DNA from: Lentisphaerales bacterium
Lineage (GTDB): Bacteria > Verrucomicrobiota > Lentisphaeria > Lentisphaerales > Lentisphaeraceae
Reading direction: 5' to 3'
DNA length: 64,000 nucleotides
Assembly (NCBI GenBank): GCA_022446985.1
Contig: JAKVBD010000008.1
Coordinates: 1-64,000, forward strand
Under the pieces are notes generated by a model. It was not told the origin of the DNA, searched no databases, and saw only the letters and a list, made by a program, of their open reading frames with translations. Position 1 is the first letter of the stretch. The number at the start of each line of letters is the position of its first letter. The position numbers and the translations under genes were made by a program. Below, piece by piece: positions 25,562-34,473 of the stretch.

Positions 25562-26629
25562 ATGATCAAAAATGTATGCGCGACCCTTTTCCTTTTACTC
25601 ACTGTTTCACAGGCAGATGAACTACTTTACCTCGCTTCTGGAGGAGCTATCGATGTCAAAAAAATCGATTCAAAAACCGGAAAGCTCAGTGACTTCCAAA
25701 GAGTTGAATTTACTTTACTAAGTAAGTTCACTTTCTCCAGAAACAAAAAGTTCCTCTATGCTCAAGCTGCCATGAAGGACAATCCAAAACAAGTCTCAGT
25801 TGCAACTTATAAAGTCGAAACAGACGGGAAACTGACTTATGTCTACAATGCTCCAATCAATGGCGGTACGACTGAACTTAAAACTGACCACACCGACAAC
25901 TATCTAGCTTTTGCCAACTACGGCGCCGGAACTGCCACTGTTTGTAAGCTCGAAAATGGCATCTTCAAAGGCAAAGAAGTTCAAGAAATTAAACTTGAGA
26001 AAAAAGCCCATGCAGCCCGCTTCAGTCCTGACAACAAAATGCTGATGATCCCGGCTACAGGTCCAAATGTAATCTTCCAATTAGCCTTCGACTCGAAAAC
26101 CGGCAAAGTCACTCAAAAGCAATCTGCTCCTGGCAATAGCGAAGGTGCATGCCAACCAAGACATTTAATCTTTCACCCAAAAATCAATTATGCATATTCT
26201 ACTCAAGAAAGAGTCAGCCCCGGGGTGGCGACCTGGAAGTGGGATCCAGAAAAAGGTCAACTGACAAATATCGAAAACATCATGTGCAATAAAGAAATGA
26301 CTGGCAGCCTAACAACTGCTGATCTGCATTTGTCCCCTGACAATAAATTTCTTTATGTTTCATTGCGCGACAAAAATAATGAGCGCGATGCCATTCTTCT
26401 TTTCAGAATAAGATCAAATGGGCAACTACAGTATGCCAATAGGTTTCCCTGTGAAAACATTCCACGTTCTTTCTGCCTGAATAAATCCGGCGATTACGTT
26501 TATGTTGCAGGACAAAAGGCCAACATGCTGGGCGTCTACAAAATTAACAAGGCCGATGGCTACCTGACTAAAGTGACACAGTACGAAACTGGTAAAGGGC
26601 CTGTCTGGGTCGAAACACTAGAAATATAA
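25562..26629 (+). CDS. Secreted lactonase-family beta-propeller
   Basis: A 355-residue protein with a short signal peptide (MIKNVCATLFLLLTVSQA). It is a seven-bladed propeller of the 6-phosphogluconolactonase/cycloisomerase-2 family (LLYLASGGAIDVKKIDSKTGKL, HAARFSPDNKMLMIPATGPN, CQPRHLIFHP, ADLHLSPDNKFLYVSLRD, IPRSFCLNKSGDYVYVAGQ). Being exported, it more likely acts on periplasmic lactones or binds glycans than works in the pentose phosphate pathway. A degenerate duplicate lies 600 bp downstream. Confidence 0.85.
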   Translation: MIKNVCATLFLLLTVSQADELLYLASGGAIDVKKIDSKTGKLSDFQRVEFTLLSKFTFSRNKKFLYAQAAMKDNPKQVSVATYKVETDGKLTYVYNAPINGGTTELKTDHTDNYLAFANYGAGTATVCKLENGIFKGKEVQEIKLEKKAHAARFSPDNKMLMIPATGPNVIFQLAFDSKTGKVTQKQSAPGNSEGACQPRHLIFHPKINYAYSTQERVSPGVATWKWDPEKGQLTNIENIMCNKEMTGSLTTADLHLSPDNKFLYVSLRDKNNERDAILLFRIRSNGQLQYANRFPCENIPRSFCLNKSGDYVYVAGQKANMLGVYKINKADGYLTKVTQYETGKGPVWVETLEI

Positions 26630-26647
26630 TTCATAAATATTTTTCCA

Positions 26648-26671
26648 GCAGAGCCCAGTAAAGGGCTCTGC
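26648..26671. terminator. GC-rich hairpin after the lactonase gene
   Basis: Perfect 9-bp stem GCAGAGCCC / GGGCTCTGC with a 6-base loop, 18 bp after the lactonase stop. No T-run follows, so it is terminator-like or an mRNA 3'-end stabiliser. Confidence 0.45.
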
Positions 26672-26765
26672 CATTGTGCTAATATCTTCCCATTAACCGG
26701 CACGATGTTCCTCCCTCATTATTTTTTTAAAAAAGAAAGTGTATTATTCAAAATAATAATGTAAA

Positions 26766-26789
26766 ATGATAATGATATCCTATTATCAT
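26766..26789. promoter_or_regulatory. Fur-box-like inverted repeat
   Basis: ATGATAAT (26766-26773) and ATTATCAT (26782-26789), separated by GATATCCT, lie 26 bp before the lipoprotein ATG. The hexamers resemble GATAAT units of Fur boxes, but the spacing differs from the classic 19-bp box, so this may be another regulator's operator. Confidence 0.35.
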
Positions 26790-26814
26790 TATGTAAACTT
26801 AAGTCCAAATCATT

Positions 26815-27111
26815 ATGAAGTATTTACTAATTTTATCCTTAATATTTTTAGCGTCGTGCACAGGTACAACTGGAAGAACTTTCAATCAGTTACATAATGG
26901 CATGTCTCAAGAATCCGCCATGCAAAAACTCGGAAAAGCCTGTTCTGTGACTCAGAAGGGTGATTATGAGATGCACAAATACACCAACCTATATGGTCTC
27001 ATCGACAAAGACGGCTGTAACAGCTGCAGCAAAACTGTCGGCAAGTGCGATTACTACGTCATTTACCAAAATGGAAAACTGTTAAAGTACGGTACAATCG
27101 CGGCTAAATAA
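26815..27111 (+). CDS. Small lipoprotein, possibly SmpA/BamE-like
   Basis: A 98-residue lipoprotein: signal peptide with lipobox LASC (Cys15), then TFNQLHNGMSQESAMQKLGKAC, which resembles the GMS...VxxxLGxP motif of SmpA/BamE-like domains. DGCNSCSKTVGKCDYYVIYQNGKL follows, with several cysteines that could form disulfides. Too short and divergent to assign. A Fur-like repeat lies just upstream. No ribosome site is obvious. Confidence 0.65.
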   Translation: MKYLLILSLIFLASCTGTTGRTFNQLHNGMSQESAMQKLGKACSVTQKGDYEMHKYTNLYGLIDKDGCNSCSKTVGKCDYYVIYQNGKLLKYGTIAAK

Positions 27112-27235
27112 ACTTAGTCTGAAGACTCTCTTACCTACAGGGGCAATCTACGATTCCTCCTTTTTTGTAGACAAACGTAACTCTTTGCAAAGCGTCATCG
27201 ATAGACAGTTTAAAGCATATTAACTGAGGCCTATC

Positions 27236-28296
27236 ATGATGAACAAACTACTTTTTCTATTCCTATCTCTCTCCAACTTTTTATCTCAAGCTTCTGAACT
27301 TCTTTCTCTTGCCGATGATGGTCTTCTTGAAGTTAAAAAGATTGACCCCACAACAGGCGAACTCACCGATTTCCAAAAAATTGAACACTCTAAACTCAGT
27401 AAATTCAGCTTCTCAAATAATAAAGATTTTATGTATGTTCAAGCATCTATGAAGAATAAGCCCAAACAACTTTTGGTCATCACCTACAAAGTTGAAGCAA
27501 ATGGCAAACTGACTTACCTCTAGAACACGCCTGCTGCCAAAGCTAATGAGCTGAAAACTGACAAGGCAGACAGTCTCCTTTATGGAGCTGGTCACACAAT
27601 AATCTAGAAGTTAGAGAATGGCATTTTTAAAGGCAAAGAAATTCACAGGATAAAGCACAAAAACAGAGGTCATGCTATTCGTTTCAGTCTGAATAATAAA
27701 TATGCTTTAGTCCCATCGGCTGGTGGCAACTGCGTTTACAGCATGGCATTCAATACCAAAACAGCTAAGCTAAGCTAACTCAAAAGAATGTGGCTCAAGG
27801 CCCCAGTTAAGGAGCCAAACATCCGTGTCATCTTTTCTTTCATCCTACAAAGAATATCGTCTACTCTACTTAGGAAATACTTAGTCCGGGAGTCGCTACC
27901 TGGAATTGGAATTCTGAAACAGAAGAACTAAAACTCAAACAAGACCTTTTCTACCGCAAGACTAAGACAGAAACTCTCACAAGTGCTGACCTTCACATAT
28001 CTCCAGACAACAAGTTTCTTTACACTTTTTTAAGGTATAAAAACAGTGAGCTGGATGCTATCCTTCTTTACCAAATTCAGGACGGTGGAACTCTGAAATA
28101 TATCGACAGGTTTGCCTGTGAAAATATTTCGCGTTCATTCTGTATCAATCATAGTGGAGAGTACCTCTATGTCGCTGGACAAAAGGCCGAAATGCTGGGT
28201 GTTTACAAGAATAATAAAGAAACCGGCTACTTGACCAAAGTCACTCAATATGAAACGGGTAAAGCTCCTATCTGGGTTGAGACTTTAAGTAGATAA
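27236..28296 (+). pseudogene. Decayed duplicate of the 25562 lactonase gene
   Basis: The first 95 codons (signal peptide, then ELLSLADDGLLEVKKIDPTTGEL, LSKFSFSNNKDFMYVQASMK) parallel the intact lactonase at 25562-26629. Frame stops include TAG 27521-27523, TAG at about 27605, a frameshift near 27775, and further TAA and TAG codons. The tail is again recognisable (ISRSFCINHSGEYLYVAGQ, YETGKAPIWVETL) up to 28296. It is a tandem paralogue inactivated by several lesions. Confidence 0.85.
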
Positions 28297-28297
28297 G

Positions 28298-29638
28298 CTA
28301 GTTCAGAATAGTCTTAAGAGTCATATTTTTACCACGCTTTCCAAAGTCAGTTTTAGGAGAAAGCGAAACGCTTTCTCCATCCTTTTTATAATTGAAGGAA
28401 CTCCCGCTCAAAACATCACTCACCAATTCCTGCCTCAGCCCCAAATCTTCTAATGTTTCAGGATAATAACCGTTTTGCTCCTGATACTCTTTTAGCTTCA
28501 TGGAAACCATATTTATCTTTAACGAAGTCTGATAGGCATGATATTTATTAACAATTGTTTCCCATGAAGGTAAAATACGGGATGTCAATTGGTATTCTTT
28601 TCTGTTTTCAACTAATTCCTTACTCATTCCTTTAATTTTATTAGAAGTATTTTGATCAGGACTCTCTAGTTGTTGCCGCACGCCAAGCATATTCTGCAAA
28701 AAGAAAGCATGGTCCTTATCAAGCGACCCAGGAGTTAAATTTTCAACTAAACTTTTATCTTCTCCTAGCTGTAAAATTAGCTCATGAGGCTCAGTCGATC
28801 GAAATTTATCGAAAGCAAAATCACCAAACAAAATCCTCTCGCCGTCTATAGTTTTCAATTGACGTTCTTGTACCTTATTTAGTTCCCTGGACAGCGCCTC
28901 ATAGATCGATTTATCGTAGCCTGTTTTATCCAGACTTTTTGACATTATTGAGTAATTTGCTACTTGAACAAGTTCACCTATTAAAGTGCCGCCATCACTG
29001 GCCATAAGACCTGTTTTCAACGCAGTCTCCAATGCTTGAACAGCTGCCTCTTCATTTCCCTGCTGTAAGAGAAGCTCAACCTTCAAATTTTGAATTCTCT
29101 GTAATCGCCTTGAAGAGCCAAGGTGAGGCAAAATCAAATTATAACCTTGAGAATAATCAAGCTTCCAGTCATATCCATCCTGCCTGGCTGCATCTTCTAA
29201 AAGATCAAATAATTGTTCTGCATCTGAAGAATTGAGCGCTATTTTGAGCTGATTAATTTCTTCTTCACTTAGTTCCGAAAAATCTTTCTCTGTTAATTTT
29301 TTCAGCTTATCAAATGCGGGATTATCTTCAATTAAAGAGATTGCCTGCTTCAGATAATAAGCTCCATTCTCCTTATCAGGTAAACCTTCTGTTTCAAAGT
29401 CCTCTATCGAAGTTGGTAAATTCAGAGCTATAAATTCATTTTTAATGGAAGCTAACTCTGAAGTATTCACTTCTCTATTTGCTTTTAGTTTAGGGCTGGT
29501 ATTTAAGTCTTTATCCCTTATTTCATTCAAAGATACAGCACGAGGCCCTTCTGAACTCGACTCAGACTCTATTGGAAAATTAAACTGCCAAGTGATCAAA
29601 AGTATGATCACTATTCCAATTAAGACGATGTATTTCAT
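28298..29638 (-). CDS. Membrane-anchored or exported protein under PadR-type operators
   Basis: A 446-residue protein, family not recognised. An N-terminal hydrophobic segment (MKYIVLIGIVIILLITW) acts as signal anchor. The rest is soluble and helical, with a segment resembling helical-repeat proteins (LLLQQGNEEAAVQALETALKTG, residues 195-220) and a C-terminal KMKLKEYQEQNGYYPETLEDL-like piece also seen in pseudopilin-like or planctomycete proteins. Two copies of the PadR operator begin 12 bp upstream, linking it to the regulator 10 kb away. Its end abuts the lactonase pseudogene. Confidence 0.65.
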   Translation of the reverse strand: MKYIVLIGIVIILLITWQFNFPIESESSSEGPRAVSLNEIRDKDLNTSPKLKANREVNTSELASIKNEFIALNLPTSIEDFETEGLPDKENGAYYLKQAISLIEDNPAFDKLKKLTEKDFSELSEEEINQLKIALNSSDAEQLFDLLEDAARQDGYDWKLDYSQGYNLILPHLGSSRRLQRIQNLKVELLLQQGNEEAAVQALETALKTGLMASDGGTLIGELVQVANYSIMSKSLDKTGYDKSIYEALSRELNKVQERQLKTIDGERILFGDFAFDKFRSTEPHELILQLGEDKSLVENLTPGSLDKDHAFFLQNMLGVRQQLESPDQNTSNKIKGMSKELVENRKEYQLTSRILPSWETIVNKYHAYQTSLKINMVSMKLKEYQEQNGYYPETLEDLGLRQELVSDVLSGSSFNYKKDGESVSLSPKTDFGKRGKNMTLKTILN

Positions 29639-29649
29639 ATAAACCTCTT

Positions 29650-29670
29650 ATACCTAGACTTGCAAAGTAT
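29650..29670. promoter_or_regulatory. PadR operator C
   Basis: ATACCTAG-N5-CAAAGTAT, differing from operator A (19328) at two positions of 21. It lies directly upstream of the 28298-29638 gene. Confidence 0.72.
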
Positions 29671-29679
29671 AATACACAT

Positions 29680-29700
29680 ATACCTAGAGTCGCGAGGTAT
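29680..29700. promoter_or_regulatory. PadR operator D
   Basis: ATACCTAG-N5-CGAGGTAT, starting 30 bp from operator C, mirroring the A/B pair near 19.3 kb. Confidence 0.68.
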
Positions 29701-29709
29701 CAAGGGAAA

Positions 29710-30888
29710 TTATTGAGATTTATAATCTCGCCATAACCACTCTATCGCATGTGGAGTGTATTGAGATCTGGCTGGACGCATGCCATGGGTATTGTCCAAA
29801 CAGAAAAAATACTGGTAGTCATACCCTTTGGCTTTCAGCACTTTAGCCATACGGTGATTGGCTTCTACCCAGTCATGCATGCCATCGCGCATAACATTTG
29901 GATTTAAGTGATCTTTGTCACCTACTGCCATCCAGATGCGGATTGGCTTCTTATCTGCATTAGGAATTATGCTTTTGTGAAACTCCCAGGCACCTCCTGG
30001 AGTCTGCGGATTATACGGCCACTGTTGATTCACAAAAGTTCCAGAGGTACTCAAAACTCTCTGGTAAAGATCATTTCGGTACCACGCCATAGCCAATGCT
30101 GCCGAAGCTCCTGAACTACTCCCCATAACTCCTCGAGCATTAGGGTCCTTAGTCAACTTTATTTCATAGCGCTTTTCAACTTCCGGCAATACATGAGTTT
30201 CGATGTATTCAGCTAACAAACCCGACATGGTGTCGTACTCTTTACCGCGTTGGTGCCCCTGTGCATCTCCGCCGCCATTGGCAATAGCAATGACAAGCAT
30301 CGAAGGGATGCGTTTTTCATGAATAAGATTATCGAAAATAGCCGCTGGTAACTTTCCCGGCTTACCAATGACCTTTGGGCCATCGTGCATCACCATGAAA
30401 GGCGATTCTGTACCAACTTTGTAATTTGCCGGGATATATACCGTTATCGTTCTTTGGTAATCAATTTCATGAGTCTCGACGATTAAGGTGTTGGGATTAT
30501 TCGGATCAACGACGCCAAATTCTTTGCGAGCGATGCCCGGATTATAGATCGTCCCCTCACGCGAATCCAAACTAAATTGCTCAAGCTTTCCGGCAGGCAC
30601 ACCATCTTTTCTGACATTTTCAGGGGCCGGCTCATACTCTGGACCAACAACATAGTTACCATTTTTATCTAAAATGCTTTTGAGCCCACCAATGTTTTTG
30701 AGAACTTCAAACTTTGGAGCGCGTGGATCAGTATAAAGGCGGGTTGGTGGAATCGGCCTTTTATACTTAATTACAGGCTTTTTCTTTTTAGGCTTCGGTG
30801 CTTCTTGAGCCACTATTGTAGATCCATTTAACAAACTCAAAGCACATAAGCTTTTTATCATTAATTTCCCGAAAAATTTAAATCTCAT
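29710..30888 (-). CDS. Secreted esterase (enterochelin-esterase/feruloyl-esterase-like)
   Basis: A 392-residue secreted alpha/beta hydrolase of the esterase D family. After a signal peptide and KPKKKKP linker come RTITVYIPANYKVGTESPFMVMHDG, SMLVIAIANGGGDAQGHQRG, nucleophile elbow GVMGSSSGASAALAMAW, WMAVGDKDHL (acid) and DNTHGM (His). AAAGGA upstream supports the ATG at 30888. It probably removes ester groups from plant or algal polysaccharides. It sits immediately upstream of the PadR-regulated gene but is separated from it by the operators and is independently transcribed. Confidence 0.85.
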   Translation of the reverse strand: MRFKFFGKLMIKSLCALSLLNGSTIVAQEAPKPKKKKPVIKYKRPIPPTRLYTDPRAPKFEVLKNIGGLKSILDKNGNYVVGPEYEPAPENVRKDGVPAGKLEQFSLDSREGTIYNPGIARKEFGVVDPNNPNTLIVETHEIDYQRTITVYIPANYKVGTESPFMVMHDGPKVIGKPGKLPAAIFDNLIHEKRIPSMLVIAIANGGGDAQGHQRGKEYDTMSGLLAEYIETHVLPEVEKRYEIKLTKDPNARGVMGSSSGASAALAMAWYRNDLYQRVLSTSGTFVNQQWPYNPQTPGGAWEFHKSIIPNADKKPIRIWMAVGDKDHLNPNVMRDGMHDWVEANHRMAKVLKAKGYDYQYFFCLDNTHGMRPARSQYTPHAIEWLWRDYKSQ

Positions 30889-31030
30889 GTTGTCCTTTAA
30901 ATTAACTCTATTTCAAATCGTTAGTAGTCATTCTTACCAGTTATAAGCGTGATCATCAACAATATCTCTCACTTAGGCCAAAATTACTTTACAGGTTATT
31001 GTACGCGCAGCTAACTCCCAAAATTACACA

Positions 31031-31061
31031 AAAAAATAAGGCACCTCCGAAAAGGTGCCTT
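31031..31061 (-). terminator. Intrinsic terminator after the SASA esterase gene
   Basis: Stem AAGGCACCT / AGGTGCCTT (31038-31046, 31053-31061), loop CCGAAA. On the minus strand it is followed by ATTTTTT, about 85 bp downstream of the gene ending at 31145. Confidence 0.72.
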
Positions 31062-31144
31062 AATGTTGTTGTGGAAGAGTTGAGATTTCTCTCACCTCTC
31101 TTCACGTAAAGCTTTTGCCTGCGCAGACAGTAAAACAATTATTT

Positions 31145-31897
31145 TTAAAAAAGTTTTAACATTTCTGCTGCATAACGTCGCCCAAGCTCCAATTGACTCT
31201 TGCGATCGAAGTGATAAGGATCAAAGCTGCTTAAACCCTCTGTAGTCACACAAGATGTATTTGGAATCAACTTTGTTTGTTGAACAATCATTTCATTGAA
31301 TGGCTTATAATCATCGCGCCACTGACCGATTTGACCAAATACAAAAGCCAATTTTGGTTTGCCAAATTCTTTCCGTAAACTCTCAATATGTGCCTTTAGC
31401 TTAGCAGGATACTCATCCGCCACTTTTGAATTTGATTCTCCCTGGTGCCATAGAATTCCTTTCAACTCACCACCGGCTGCCAATGCCGCATGAGTTTGCT
31501 TAACTGCTTCTTTGTAAAGAGTCCACTTATCAAAAGTCGGATGCCACTCTTCAATTTTACTTCCACCACGCGCTCCAGAAATAATACCGACTTTCACACC
31601 CGGATTTGCTTTCATGTATCCTTTCACAAATTCAACACCAGGGCTTACCCCTTGAATGAATTTTGGGGGACTCTTTTTGAATTTAGAGTAACGGTTCAAA
31701 GGTGCTTTTGCTGCTTCCCAGGACTCGCCATTCCACAGCATACAATTTTCAATAATCTTATCATCACCAGCTTCAAGCTTAGCTCGTCCAGCCATATTCG
31801 ATTGACCAATTAACAAGAAAATATGCATAGGTTCCTCCTTAGCAGTCACACAAGAAGTATTGAAAGCGACAACGAAAAGTATCAGTAAATACTTCAT
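31145..31897 (-). CDS. SASA-family carbohydrate acetylesterase
   Basis: A 250-residue exported SGNH-type esterase (sialate O-acetylesterase/DUF303 family). Block I is MHIFLLIGQSNMAGRA with the catalytic Ser. GVSPGVEFVKGY, IISGARGGSKIEEW and GILWHQGESN (block III) follow, and a late DPYHFD carries the Asp-His pair. The N-terminus MKYLLILFVVAFNTSC ends in a possible lipobox. It would remove acetyl groups from sugars. The ATG directly follows the stop of the upstream lactonase gene, so the two are coupled. Confidence 0.88.
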   Translation of the reverse strand: MKYLLILFVVAFNTSCVTAKEEPMHIFLLIGQSNMAGRAKLEAGDDKIIENCMLWNGESWEAAKAPLNRYSKFKKSPPKFIQGVSPGVEFVKGYMKANPGVKVGIISGARGGSKIEEWHPTFDKWTLYKEAVKQTHAALAAGGELKGILWHQGESNSKVADEYPAKLKAHIESLRKEFGKPKLAFVFGQIGQWRDDYKPFNEMIVQQTKLIPNTSCVTTEGLSSFDPYHFDRKSQLELGRRYAAEMLKLF

Positions 31898-33013
31898 TTA
31901 CTTTTCCAGAAACCTTACGTTCACTACACCATTTGCTTCAACTTCATTGCCAGTAAACTCGAGAGAACCATCTTTCTGATTAATCTTAAATACGGTCACC
32001 TTGTCTGTCTTTTGGTGACCTGCAACAATAAATTTACCGGAAGGATCAATGCCAAAACCACGAGGGATTTCTCCTAGAGTTGGTTCAACATCAACTCTTG
32101 TTAATTCACCGGAGCTTTGGTCAATTTTAAAAGCTGCTATGCTGTTGTGCCCGCGATTCGATACGTAAACAAATTTACCTGATGGGTGAACTAAACATTC
32201 AGCAGTACTGCCAGCTGCCTCAGCATCTTCCGGCAAAGTTGACAGAATCTGTAATTTCTTAAGCATGCCAGACTTTTGATTGTAAGACATAGCGACAATT
32301 TCACGAGTCAACTCAAGATTAGCGTAAGCAAATTTACCCGATGGGTGGAAAGAGAAATGACGCGGGCCACCACCGGCAGGAAGAATAATCGCGCCATGAC
32401 TTTTAAGTTTAGCTTTATTTGCATCCAGATTGTAAATAACGACTTTGTCGATACCAAGATCTGCTACAAAAGCTCTTTTGTTAGCAGGATCAACATTTAT
32501 AGAATGAAGGTGTGGAGCATTTTGTCTTTTCTTATTTACACTGCTTCCGGTATGCTTGTAGGTAGTTCCCATACCGATTTGTCCATCGGAGTAAATTGGG
32601 TATGACCTACATGTCGCACCATTGTAGTTAGCAACCAGTAAAACCTTTCCCGTAGCATCAACAGAGAGATGACAAGGGTAATCACCTTTGGCCGGTTGAT
32701 GATTGATTTTAGTCAGAGTTCCATCAGATTCAATTTTGAATGAAACTACAGCTGCTTTATCACCGCTTGCTTCGATAACTGAGAATAAGTATTGTTTGTT
32801 TGGATGAATGGCGATAAACGAAGGATTGTCTATCTTCACAGCTAACTCTGGAGACGAAATCTCTCCTGTTTCAGTATCGAATTTTGAAAAGTAAATACCT
32901 TCCGAAGAGCCTTTTGTATAAGTCCCAAAGTAAGCAAAGGTTTCAGTTGATTTTTGACTGCTGCAAGAGCAAAGAACAAGACACAGAATGAAGAGAATAG
33001 TATTGACTTTCAT
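31898..33013 (-). CDS. Lactonase-family lipoprotein (YkgB/Pgl-like beta-propeller)
   Basis: A 371-residue lipoprotein with signal MKVNTILFILCLVLCSC and lipobox. Seven-bladed propeller of the cytoplasmic Pgl/carboxy-cis,cis-muconate cyclase type: FAYFGTYTKGSSEGIYFSKFD, PSFIAIHPNKQYLF, YPCHLSVDATGKVLLVANYNGA, APHLHSINVDPANKRAFVADLG, GGGPRHFSFHPSGKFAY. The lipoprotein signal places it in the envelope. The ATG at 33013 gives the cleanest signal; an upstream ATG at 33043 exists. First gene of a two-gene operon with the SASA esterase. Confidence 0.88.
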   Translation of the reverse strand: MKVNTILFILCLVLCSCSSQKSTETFAYFGTYTKGSSEGIYFSKFDTETGEISSPELAVKIDNPSFIAIHPNKQYLFSVIEASGDKAAVVSFKIESDGTLTKINHQPAKGDYPCHLSVDATGKVLLVANYNGATCRSYPIYSDGQIGMGTTYKHTGSSVNKKRQNAPHLHSINVDPANKRAFVADLGIDKVVIYNLDANKAKLKSHGAIILPAGGGPRHFSFHPSGKFAYANLELTREIVAMSYNQKSGMLKKLQILSTLPEDAEAAGSTAECLVHPSGKFVYVSNRGHNSIAAFKIDQSSGELTRVDVEPTLGEIPRGFGIDPSGKFIVAGHQKTDKVTVFKINQKDGSLEFTGNEVEANGVVNVRFLEK

Positions 33014-33202
33014 CGTTAATCCATTTTTTATTTTCAACAACACATTTTTATATAGTTGTTGTCAAGGAAGAAGCCAGCCGAAAAAGAAAACACCCTAAGA
33101 GAAAAATGAGACAGGAGTCACAAGATTATTCGAAAAAACAATTATGAAATATCTATACTTGTTAATCTTTTACTATCCTGATATCCTGTCTAATTCAATA
33201 AC

Positions 33203-33823
33203 CTACTTGATCTTGGTCAAAGCTTCTTTAGCTAATTCAGTAATAGCGCCAAAATTACCTTCTTCCATAAGCTTATTTGGCACCATCCAGCTACCACCAC
33301 AGGCCTTCACAACTGGAAGATCCATGTAGCTCTTGACATTCTCTGCATTTATTCCACCAGTAGGAACAAAACTGATTCCCGGGTAAGGCGCCGCAAATGC
33401 CTTTAGAGTCTTTACTCCACCTAGAGCTTCAGCCGGGAAAAACTTCAAAGTCTTCCAACCATCCGCCATAGCGTCTTGAATATCTCTTGGAGATGCAACA
33501 CCCGGGAAGTAAATCAAATCTTCGGCGATACAGGCCTTGGAGACTTCTGGAGAGAACCCGGGAGAAATAATATAAGTTGCGCCAGCCTCTTTAGCTGCCT
33601 TTACCTGTTCAGCTGTAATAACCGTTCCTGCTCCCAAAAGAAGCTCTTTGTACTCAGACATGATCTTTATAGCTTCTGCGGCACAATCCGTCCGGAAAGT
33701 CACTTCCGCTACCGGTAAATCTGCCGCAATTAAAGCCTCTGCTAATGGCGCTGCATGCGCCGGATCCGTAATCTTTATGACCGGCACCAAACCGATCTCT
33801 ACAATCTTATCTGCTAATGACAT
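33203..33823 (-). CDS. eda: KDPG/KHG aldolase (bifunctional Entner-Doudoroff aldolase)
   Basis: A 206-residue class I aldolase splitting 2-keto-3-deoxy-6-phosphogluconate to pyruvate and glyceraldehyde 3-phosphate. Active-site features: Glu40 and Arg44 in VAEVTFRT, LGAGTV, the PGVASPRDIQDAM segment, Schiff-base Lys127 in TLKFFPAE, and the phosphate site FVPTGGI. Its partner kinase lies 650 bp upstream on the same strand, beyond a repeat block. Together they form the lower route for uronates and gluconate. Confidence 0.94.
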   Translation of the reverse strand: MSLADKIVEIGLVPVIKITDPAHAAPLAEALIAADLPVAEVTFRTDCAAEAIKIMSEYKELLLGAGTVITAEQVKAAKEAGATYIISPGFSPEVSKACIAEDLIYFPGVASPRDIQDAMADGWKTLKFFPAEALGGVKTLKAFAAPYPGISFVPTGGINAENVKSYMDLPVVKACGGSWMVPNKLMEEGNFGAITELAKEALTKIK

Positions 33824-33934
33824 ATTTTAATTCCTTTATATTAAAACCTTAAGCGAACCAGCAGTATGGATCGCTGAGCTCCTACTAGGCAAAATAATAA
33901 CAAAGCCGCATCGGAGTACGGCGCTCTCAGGAAA

Positions 33935-34460
33935 ACATTTCGTGTACTTCCCGCTCTTCGTGGTTAAAATTATTCAGCGCCTTACACATCCCTGTAACCA
34001 AAAAGCGATGCGTTCTCACACCTTCCCCACTCTGCGTCTCCGCGGCTCTGCTTTAAAAATATTCAGTGCAACACTCATCAAAGCTTTACTGTACTTCCCG
34101 CTCTTCGTGGTTAAAAAATATTCAGCGCCATTCACATCCACTCTGCGCCTCCGCGACTCTGCGTGAAAAAACATTCAGCGCAACACTCATCAAACCATTC
34201 GTGCTCTTCGAGTCTTTCGTGGTTAAAAAATCTTCTTCGCCTTAAATACCCTTCCCCACTCTGCCTCCGCGACTCTGCGTGAAAAATTCTTCAGCGTAAC
34301 ACACATCAAACCGTTCGTGCTCTTCGAGTCTTTCGTGGTTAAAAAATCTTCGACGTGATACCTATTTACCGGCGAGACGCCGGTGCTCCCAGAGTTATCC
34401 AGCGTAACACACATCCCTGTAACCTGACACCTTTAAGCGAAGCGACCTAAAACCTTCAAG
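33935..34460. repeat. Block of interspersed 'CTCTGCG / TTCGTGGTTAAAA' repeats
   Basis: No gene. At least three copies of ACTCTGCG-nCTCCGCG-CTCTGCGTGAAAAA-type units (about 34029, 34139, 34257) alternate with four units ending in TTCGTGGTTAAAA (about 33942, 34091, 34197, 34315), with TTCAGCGyAACACwCATCAAA linkers between. A palindrome ACCGGCG-AGA-CGCCGGT lies at 34368-34384. The end (34401-34456) repeats at 44641-44690. Such short tri-periodic repeats occur between genes in many marine bacteria, and their function is unknown. The block separates two same-strand genes of one pathway. The flank 33824-33934 holds nothing recognised. Confidence 0.7.
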
Positions 34461-34473
34461 GCCGCAGACCGCC

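Noticed and set aside
33942-34414. Open frames inside the repeat block
   Set aside because: Their translations merely repeat the nucleotide motif and have no ribosome site; no protein family fits.
33935-34460. CRISPR array
   Set aside because: Repeats are degenerate, unequal in spacing and of two alternating kinds; there are no uniform spacers and no cas genes.
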